The translations under genes and the position numbers were made by a program. From contig JAJFMR010000002.1 in assembly GCA_020696915.1 (NCBI GenBank), positions 1-33,438 on the forward strand: a stretch of DNA of 33,438 nt, read 5' to 3'. This DNA comes from Rhizobiaceae bacterium (GTDB lineage: Bacteria; Pseudomonadota; Alphaproteobacteria; Rhizobiales; Rhizobiaceae). Under the pieces are notes generated by a model. The model saw nothing but the letters and a program-made list of their open reading frames with translations. It was not told where the DNA came from and searched no databases. Shown here piece by piece: positions 28,473 through 33,438 of the stretch (its first letter is position 1; each line of letters begins with the position of its first letter).

Positions 28473-29986
28473 TCGACCATCTCGTCCGCGTCCATCCTTC
28501 CAGCGAGCAGCTGCCGCGCGCAAACCAGTTTGCCTGGGCACTCGCCGAGCTTGCAGCCGCCGAACGTCCCGTCGACCCGGACGCCGCGCAAATGGTGGCC
28601 TGCCGGGTTGTCGACAATGCCGCTGTGGCGCTGGTATCGTTGGAGCGGGGACCGGTCGCGAATGCGCGAGACCAGGCGCTCTGCTTTCTGCGGCCGGGGG
28701 GCGCGACACTGTTCGGCCTGCCCGCATCGATCACCGTCTCTCCCGAATGGGCGGGGTGGGCGAATGCCACCGCTGTGCGGGAACTCGACTTCCATGACAC
28801 GTTTCTCGCCGCCGACTACGCGCATCCCGGCGACAACGTCCCGGGACTCATAGCCGTGGCCCAGCACTGCGGGCGCGGCGGCGCCGACCTGCTCGCGGCG
28901 ATCATTGTGGCCTATGAGGTGCAGGTCTCGCTGGTGAAGGCGATCTCGCTCCACAAGCACAAGAAGGACCACGTCGCCCATCTGGCGCCCGCGACGGTGG
29001 CCGGGATCGGCCGCTTACTCCGACTGCCGGTCGAAATCATCTTCCAGGCGATCAACCATGCCGTCCATCTGGCTTTCTCGACCCGCCAATCCCGCAAGGG
29101 CGAGATCAGCTCCTGGAAGGCCAACGTGCCCGGCTTCTCAGCCAAGCTGGCGATCGAGGCAGTCGATCGTGCGATGCGGGGCGAGACTGCGCCGAGCCCG
29201 ATCTACGAGGGCGAGGACTCGGTCATCGCCTGGATGCTCGACGGCGCGGAGACGGAATATCGCGTCACGCTGCCCGAGCCGCACGAACCCGCCCGCGCCA
29301 TCCTGGAAACCTACACCAAGGCGCACTCGGCGGAATACCAGGCGCAGGCCCTCATCGACCTCGCAATCGAAGCCGGTGGAGAGATTGCCACCGATCGAAT
29401 CACAGAGATCGTCCTGCGGACGAGCCACCACACCCATTACGTGATCGGCTCCGGCGCCAACGACCCGCAGAAATACGATCCGGACGCCACCCGCGAGACC
29501 CTAGACCATTCGATTCCCTATATCCTCGCGGTAGCGCTGGAAGACCGGTCCTGGCACCATGTCGACAGCTATCTGCCCGAGCGCGCCCACCGCTCCTCGA
29601 CGGTCGAACTCTGGCGCAAGATCCGCACAGTCGAGGATCCCGAATGGACGAAACGCTATCATGAGCCCGATCCGGCCAGACGGGCATTCGGCGGAACCCT
29701 CGAGGTGAGACTGAGCGACGGTACCGTAAAAATCTTCGAAAAGGACGTCGCCGACGCCCATCCCAACGGGGCGAAGCCCTGGACGTGGCCCGATTACGTC
29801 GGGAAGTTCGAGACGCTGACCGGCGCCTTGATCGATGGGGCGGAGCGCGAGCGCTTCATCGGCCTGGCAAGTCTCATCGGCGAACTGCGTCCCGATGCAG
29901 TGCGCACGCTCAATCCGGCATTGCCCCATGGAAGACTGCCGCAGACGCCGAGCGGCCGCGGCCTGTTCGACTGGACGGCACGATAG
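28469..29986 (+). CDS. MmgE/PrpD family 2-methylcitrate dehydratase-like protein
   Basis: A 505-residue dehydratase of the MmgE/PrpD family. The PrpD segment LDFHDTFLAADYAHPGDN (107-123) is well preserved. HPGDN here corresponds to PrpD HPSDN, and the N-terminal helical domain and C-terminal EDPEWTKRYHEPDPA block are also visible. PrpD turns 2-methylcitrate into 2-methylaconitate. It is about 20 residues longer than E. coli PrpD. Stop of the lyase and start of this gene overlap, so the two enzymes act together. No methylcitrate synthase (PrpC) gene lies near. Confidence 0.9.
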   Translation: MIDHLVRVHPSSEQLPRANQFAWALAELAAAERPVDPDAAQMVACRVVDNAAVALVSLERGPVANARDQALCFLRPGGATLFGLPASITVSPEWAGWANATAVRELDFHDTFLAADYAHPGDNVPGLIAVAQHCGRGGADLLAAIIVAYEVQVSLVKAISLHKHKKDHVAHLAPATVAGIGRLLRLPVEIIFQAINHAVHLAFSTRQSRKGEISSWKANVPGFSAKLAIEAVDRAMRGETAPSPIYEGEDSVIAWMLDGAETEYRVTLPEPHEPARAILETYTKAHSAEYQAQALIDLAIEAGGEIATDRITEIVLRTSHHTHYVIGSGANDPQKYDPDATRETLDHSIPYILAVALEDRSWHHVDSYLPERAHRSSTVELWRKIRTVEDPEWTKRYHEPDPARRAFGGTLEVRLSDGTVKIFEKDVADAHPNGAKPWTWPDYVGKFETLTGALIDGAERERFIGLASLIGELRPDAVRTLNPALPHGRLPQTPSGRGLFDWTAR

Positions 29987-30118
29987 ATCTTCGCTGCTGT
30001 ACTCGCCGAGCAACCGAAGCAGCCGGTTGCATTGCCCGCATCCTCGGGAGACCCGGTCTGGGGATCGATACTGTTTACCATGTTTCCGGAATGGTTGGTG
30101 GCGCTGCCGCGTTCCCTC

Positions 30119-30143
30119 TTAACAATTCTTAACAGGGCGTTAA
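30119..30143 (+). promoter_or_regulatory. CtrA-type box (TTAA-N7-TTAA) with an extra half-site
   Basis: TTAACAGGGCGTTAA at 30129-30143 is an exact TTAA-N7-TTAA, the recognition pattern of the alphaproteobacterial cell-cycle regulator CtrA. Another TTAA lies at 30119-30122. The site ends 46 bases before the ATG of the small secreted protein, at a position fitting promoter control. Such AT-rich sites are rare in this GC-rich window. Confidence 0.5.
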
Positions 30144-30189
30144 TTCTTCGCCAGGAGGCGGCACATCCTCGGACGAAAGGACCGGCGCC

Positions 30190-30543
30190 ATGCCCTGGCA
30201 CCACAAGACAGCTTGCAGTGTTGCGACGACCGTCGCTCTTGTGACGGCAACGGCGATGGCCGATGCCGGCAGCCGCGACCGGCTCTATGCCGACAGCTTC
30301 GGCAATCTGATCGTCGACAGCGGCGCCGGCTACAAGCGCATCGTCGTCGGCAAGGGACATCTGGCTCAGCAGTTGTCCCGCTACGGACAGGGGGGTGACG
30401 AAGACGTCGTCATTCTGGACGAATCCGACGACGACAGAATCCTGACCTGGTGCTACCGGCCGCCGGTCTTCGTGAAGGGGCGCAGCTACATGTACGGCCT
30501 GGCCGACGGCGAAATGCCCGACCTTTGGGGCGGCTGCCGCTGA
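30190..30543 (+). CDS. Small secreted protein of unknown function
   Basis: A 117-residue protein with a signal peptide (residues 1-25, cleavage near AMA-DA). The mature part is polar, with RDRLYADSFGNLIVDSGAGYKRIVVGKG and two late cysteines (CYRPP and a C-terminal GGCR) that may form a disulfide bond. No known domain is recognised. AAAGGA precedes the ATG by 9 bases. It stands behind the CtrA-type box, and 115 bases upstream of the membrane-protein gene. Confidence 0.7.
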   Translation: MPWHHKTACSVATTVALVTATAMADAGSRDRLYADSFGNLIVDSGAGYKRIVVGKGHLAQQLSRYGQGGDEDVVILDESDDDRILTWCYRPPVFVKGRSYMYGLADGEMPDLWGGCR

Positions 30544-30562
30544 AGCGGCATGCACCGGCTGC

Positions 30563-30580
30563 GGCTCCCGCGGGGGAGCC
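30563..30580. repeat. Hairpin between the secreted-protein gene and the membrane-protein gene
   Basis: GGCTCCC (30563-30569) pairs perfectly with GGGAGCC (30574-30580), loop GCGG, 19 bases after the stop codon. It lacks a T-tract. It may stabilise the short message or act as a partial terminator. Confidence 0.4.
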
Positions 30581-30658
30581 ATCCATGCTCCCCGGGCCGA
30601 GCCCTGATTTGGTCACCATTGTCGGGCCAATGAAACGGCTCGGGTCCGGAGACTGACG

Positions 30659-31990
30659 ATGAGCCACGCCTTGCATGCACGCCGGCTGAAGGACCACATC
30701 GCCGGGCTCGAAACCATGACCCGTTTCGTGCTGGCGACGCTCGCGCTGGCCAGCGGCGTCTACACATATCTGGGCGTCCGCAGCCTGCTCGACGGCTCGG
30801 CGACGATCGTCTTTTTCGCCGCCGTCATCTATTCCGTCTCGGTCTCGGTGGCCATGTACGGCTTCTGGACCTATCTCATCCGGTTCCTGCCGGAAATGCG
30901 CGACGGCGGCTCGCGGCTTGCCCTGCTCGGCATAATGGCGCTCGGATCAGCGATGATCGTCGCCATGTCGTCATGGCTGAACGCTGCGGCGCTCGCCGGC
31001 TCGGCGGCCGTGGAGCAGCATCTCGCCGTGACGATCGAGGACTACACTGCCGACCTCGACCAGGCGCACGGCAACGCGCTCGGCGCGCTGTCACTACTTC
31101 CCGACATCCAGCGTGCATCGGAACGCTTCGCCAGGCTGGCGGCCGAGGAACAGGCGACCGGCGCGCTCACCGGCACGTCCGGTTCCGGCAGCGTCGTGCA
31201 GCTTCTCACCCAGATGTCGGCGCAGATGAAGGAGCTCGAAACGACCATCGAGGCCTCCCGCGAGACGATCCAGAACGGCTTCAGGGAAGGACAGGTGCAT
31301 CTCGCCACGATGCGCGGGCTGGTTTCCGCGCCTGGAGCCATCGCCCAGCGTTCCGACCAGTTCGCGGCGGAGGCCGTGAAGCTCACCGGGGTCATCGCAT
31401 CGCTCGAGCAGACTTCGATTGCGCCTTCGGTGATGCGCGCCGCTGCCGATCTCTCGGTCGGCTTCATCGCCCCGGTCGCAGACGGCAGTTCGGTGGATCT
31501 CGCGGGCCGTCAGGATCAGGTCATGGCAACGATCCGTGTCTCGGTCGAGGCGCAGTCCAGGGCGCTTTCCGACGCCGCTGCCGAAATCCTCGCGCAGCCG
31601 GATGTCCCGGAGCGGCGCTTCGTCCCGCTGACCTCGGCCGAAGCCGTCCTGCGCTATGCGTCGGACTTCATCCCAAGCTGGGCGGGCGCCATCTCCATCG
31701 ATCTCCTGCCGGCCGTCCTGGTCGGCATAATGGCGGTCGTGCACGCCTCCATGCGGCGAGGCGAGGAAGGGCTCCAGGAAGCCGAACGGATGACCGCCGC
31801 CGATCTTCTGCGGTCTCTCGACCTCAGCGAGGCGCTGGCAGCCCGCCGCACGGCCCTGAAAACGGCCTCGGGCGAGGTCGGGGAAGCGGCTGCCAGCGAG
31901 CGACCCGGCGAACCGCTCGCCGAAACACGGCCGGCTGCCGAGAACGTAACCCCGCTCTCACTCGGCGAACGGAAGCGGATCGACACATGA
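30659..31990 (+). CDS. Multi-pass membrane protein with a long helical domain, unknown function
   Basis: A 443-residue protein. Three hydrophobic segments lie near residues 22-42, 48-76 and 87-108. A long, mostly helical region (about 118-335), rich in Ala, Glu, Gln and Ser, follows (e.g. QMSAQMKELETTIEASRETI). A fourth membrane segment is near 341-363. The C-terminal tail (about 365-443) is charged and Ala-rich. This topology looks like a sensor or scaffold, but no family is recognised. Its stop overlaps the ATG of the protease gene (ATGA), so the two are probably made together. GGAG precedes the ATG by 8 bases. Confidence 0.75.
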   Translation: MSHALHARRLKDHIAGLETMTRFVLATLALASGVYTYLGVRSLLDGSATIVFFAAVIYSVSVSVAMYGFWTYLIRFLPEMRDGGSRLALLGIMALGSAMIVAMSSWLNAAALAGSAAVEQHLAVTIEDYTADLDQAHGNALGALSLLPDIQRASERFARLAAEEQATGALTGTSGSGSVVQLLTQMSAQMKELETTIEASRETIQNGFREGQVHLATMRGLVSAPGAIAQRSDQFAAEAVKLTGVIASLEQTSIAPSVMRAAADLSVGFIAPVADGSSVDLAGRQDQVMATIRVSVEAQSRALSDAAAEILAQPDVPERRFVPLTSAEAVLRYASDFIPSWAGAISIDLLPAVLVGIMAVVHASMRRGEEGLQEAERMTAADLLRSLDLSEALAARRTALKTASGEVGEAAASERPGEPLAETRPAAENVTPLSLGERKRIDT

Positions 31991-32835
31991 AGGACAGGTC
32001 CGAAATCACGCCCCCGGCAGCGCCCGATTCCCCCGGGCGGTCCGCTGCGGTCATCCGCTACCTGTCGCGTTTCGACGACGGCGAGGTGGTGCGCTGGGCC
32101 TTCCGCGGCCTGCTGTTCGGCGCGATCGGCGTGCTGGCCCTCGATCTCGGGGAATTGTCGCGGGAGAACGGTTGGTTGCCGCCCACCGCGGCCGTGCCTG
32201 CACCCCAGTCGGATCCGGTCCTGCCGGCGGTAAACACCGGTCTGCCGCTGCCGTCCCCGGATGCAGGACGCTTCGTGACCGCCGACGAGGCGACGCTTGG
32301 TCAGCCGATGAAGTTCGAGCTTGGCGCAGGCGGCGTCCTGTCGGCCGAAGGCAGCATCGAGCCGGGCACCGCAACGCGTTTTACGATCGAGATCGAGGCG
32401 CGTGGTGAATATGTGAAGACGATTTCGCTGAATTCGCCGGGCGGTGCGCTGGACGATGCCATGGCCATGGCGAAACTGATCCGCGAACGCGGCCTGCGCA
32501 CCGAAGTTGCCGACGGGGCACTGTGCGCCTCGTCGTGTCCGCTGCTGCTCGCCGGCGGCCAGGTTCGCGGCGCCGGACGTCGGGCGGCTGTGGGGGTGCA
32601 CCAGTTCTATGCCGCCGCACCCGTGGTCTCCGGGCCGGAGCAGGCAATGTCGGATGCACAGGCGACCACCGCGCGCATCTCGCGGCATCTTGCCGAGATG
32701 GGCGTCGATCCCGCGCTGTGGCTGCATGCGCTGGATACGCCGCCGCAGGCGCTCTATTACTTCACGCCAGCCGAACTTGCGAAGTACGGCCTGGTGACCG
32801 AACCGGCGACCGCGACGCCCCGCAGCGAACCATAG
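31987..32835 (+). CDS. Membrane-anchored ClpP-like serine protease
   Basis: A 282-residue protein with an N-terminal membrane segment (about 37-56), a Pro-rich linker (about 64-92) and a C-terminal ClpP/crotonase-fold domain. Catalytic elements can be seen: the oxyanion-loop NSPGGALDDAMAMAKLIRERG (149-169), the serine in GALCASSCPLLLAGG (Ser182 or Ser183), and a histidine in GVHQFYA (His205). It resembles the COG3904-type predicted periplasmic proteases. The substrate may be the membrane protein encoded by the overlapping gene, or the small secreted protein; neither is shown. The acid residue of a triad is not identified. Confidence 0.78.
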   Translation: MKDRSEITPPAAPDSPGRSAAVIRYLSRFDDGEVVRWAFRGLLFGAIGVLALDLGELSRENGWLPPTAAVPAPQSDPVLPAVNTGLPLPSPDAGRFVTADEATLGQPMKFELGAGGVLSAEGSIEPGTATRFTIEIEARGEYVKTISLNSPGGALDDAMAMAKLIRERGLRTEVADGALCASSCPLLLAGGQVRGAGRRAAVGVHQFYAAAPVVSGPEQAMSDAQATTARISRHLAEMGVDPALWLHALDTPPQALYYFTPAELAKYGLVTEPATATPRSEP

Positions 32836-32932
32836 AGCGGCAAGCGCTGGGAAGACGTGCTTTGCCGCTGTTGATTCCTTGCTTTCGCAACGGGACCGAT
32901 CCGGTCAGCGATTCCAGGTCCGGACCGGTGTC

Positions 32933-33438
32933 TTATGGCCGCACCGCCGCTCCGCCGGCCCTCCCCGCCTCGGGACGCAGCGCTATCCTTACGCAATCGC
33001 GGCCGCTGTTCTTGGCGGTGTAAAGGGCCTTGTCGGCCCGGGCGAGCAGTTCATCGATGCTTTCGCCGGCCGCGAGTTGCGCCACGCCGAAGCTGGCCGT
33101 CAGGCGTCTGTGCTCCGAAATGCCATCCACGGTCAACGACGAGCAGGCGGTTCGGGCATCCTCTGCGAACAGGCGCGCCGCGACGAGGTTGGTGTCCGGC
33201 AGGAGCACGGCGAATTCCTCGCCGCCGATCCTCGCAGCAATGTGGTGTTCGGATATGGCAGACCTCATGAAGCCTGCGAAGGTGGTGATGACCCGGTCCC
33301 CCGCCGCGTGGCCGAACGTGTCGTTTATCGATTTGAAATGATCCAGATCGGCGATGACCAGGGAAACCGGAACGCCAGTGGCCGCCGCCTCGCGCAGCAC
33401 GGTTTGGGCGCGCGATTCGAAGCCCGCCCGGTTGAGCA
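32933..33438 (-). CDS. GGDEF-domain diguanylate cyclase, partial (5' end outside window)
   Basis: The C-terminal 168 residues of a GGDEF protein reading leftward; the N-terminal sensory part lies beyond the window. The domain is seen from LNRAGFES through VIADLDHFKSINDTFGHAAGDRVI to the active-site RIGGEEFAVLLP. The usual late helices (ADKALYTAKNSGRD) follow, so catalytic c-di-GMP synthesis is likely. The inhibitory RxxD motif expected about five residues before GGEEF is replaced by SEHH, so product inhibition should be absent or weak. It is convergent with the ClpP-like protease gene, with 97 bases between. Confidence 0.93.
   Translation of the reverse strand, partial: LNRAGFESRAQTVLREAAATGVPVSLVIADLDHFKSINDTFGHAAGDRVITTFAGFMRSAISEHHIAARIGGEEFAVLLPDTNLVAARLFAEDARTACSSLTVDGISEHRRLTASFGVAQLAAGESIDELLARADKALYTAKNSGRDCVRIALRPEAGRAGGAAVRP

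Noticed and set aside
30973-32835. Large part of the 620-residue frame upstream of the ClpP-like protease start
   Set aside because: The segment before 31987 is the wrong frame of the membrane-protein gene. Protease homology begins with the short N-terminal region and membrane segment after the ATG at 31987.

Overview
The window is about 33 kb of GC-rich, densely coding chromosomal DNA with no phage, insertion-sequence, CRISPR or tRNA signature. The gene content points to an alphaproteobacterium of the Hyphomicrobiales (Rhizobiales), most likely near Mesorhizobium and the Phyllobacteriaceae. The pointers are a divergent ccmA/acnA pair with an Irr-like iron box between them, an sdhC-sdhD-sdhA-(small ORF)-sdhB operon, a DUF2794 gene, a DUF1223 gene, and a CtrA-type box. 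The assignment is inferred from gene content, not from a database match. Layout, left half: the 5' end of ccmA (haem exporter ATPase, minus strand), acnA (aconitase), a secreted DUF1223 thioredoxin-like protein, and a DUF2794 protein convergent with a GNAT acetyltransferase. Next come a Bax-inhibitor-1 membrane protein, an ABC permease/ATPase pair (ybbP/ybbA type) divergent from the GDSL lipase tesA, and thpR. Then follow an amino-acid-type ABC binding protein and permease with no ATPase gene, a METTL27-like methyltransferase coupled to them, a convergent ornithine-cyclodeaminase-family gene, and a YceH (DUF480) protein. Middle: the succinate dehydrogenase operon on the minus strand. It is very tightly packed, with an 86-residue uncharacterised ORF between sdhA and sdhB that is coupled on both sides. 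Right of centre (about 19.9-30.0 kb) is an accessory-looking catabolic region. It holds an isocitrate/isopropylmalate-dehydrogenase-family enzyme, a cupin, a malate/lactate-type dehydrogenase of the Ldh2 family, a divergent low-specificity threonine aldolase, and a full tripartite tricarboxylate transporter (tctC, tctB, tctA). It ends with a PrpB-like methylisocitrate lyase overlapping a PrpD-like 2-methylcitrate dehydratase. No PrpC (methylcitrate synthase) and no regulator is present. The simplest reading is uptake and breakdown of an external methylcitrate-like tri- or dicarboxylate rather than ordinary propionate use. Right end: a small secreted protein of unknown function lies behind a perfect TTAA-N7-TTAA (CtrA-type) box. 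It is followed by an unrecognised membrane protein with a long helical periplasmic or cytoplasmic region, overlapping a membrane-anchored ClpP-like serine protease. Finally there is the 3' part of a GGDEF diguanylate cyclase on the minus strand that runs off the window. The most novel-looking parts are the methylcitrate-like uptake and lyase cluster and the CtrA-box/secreted/membrane/protease set.
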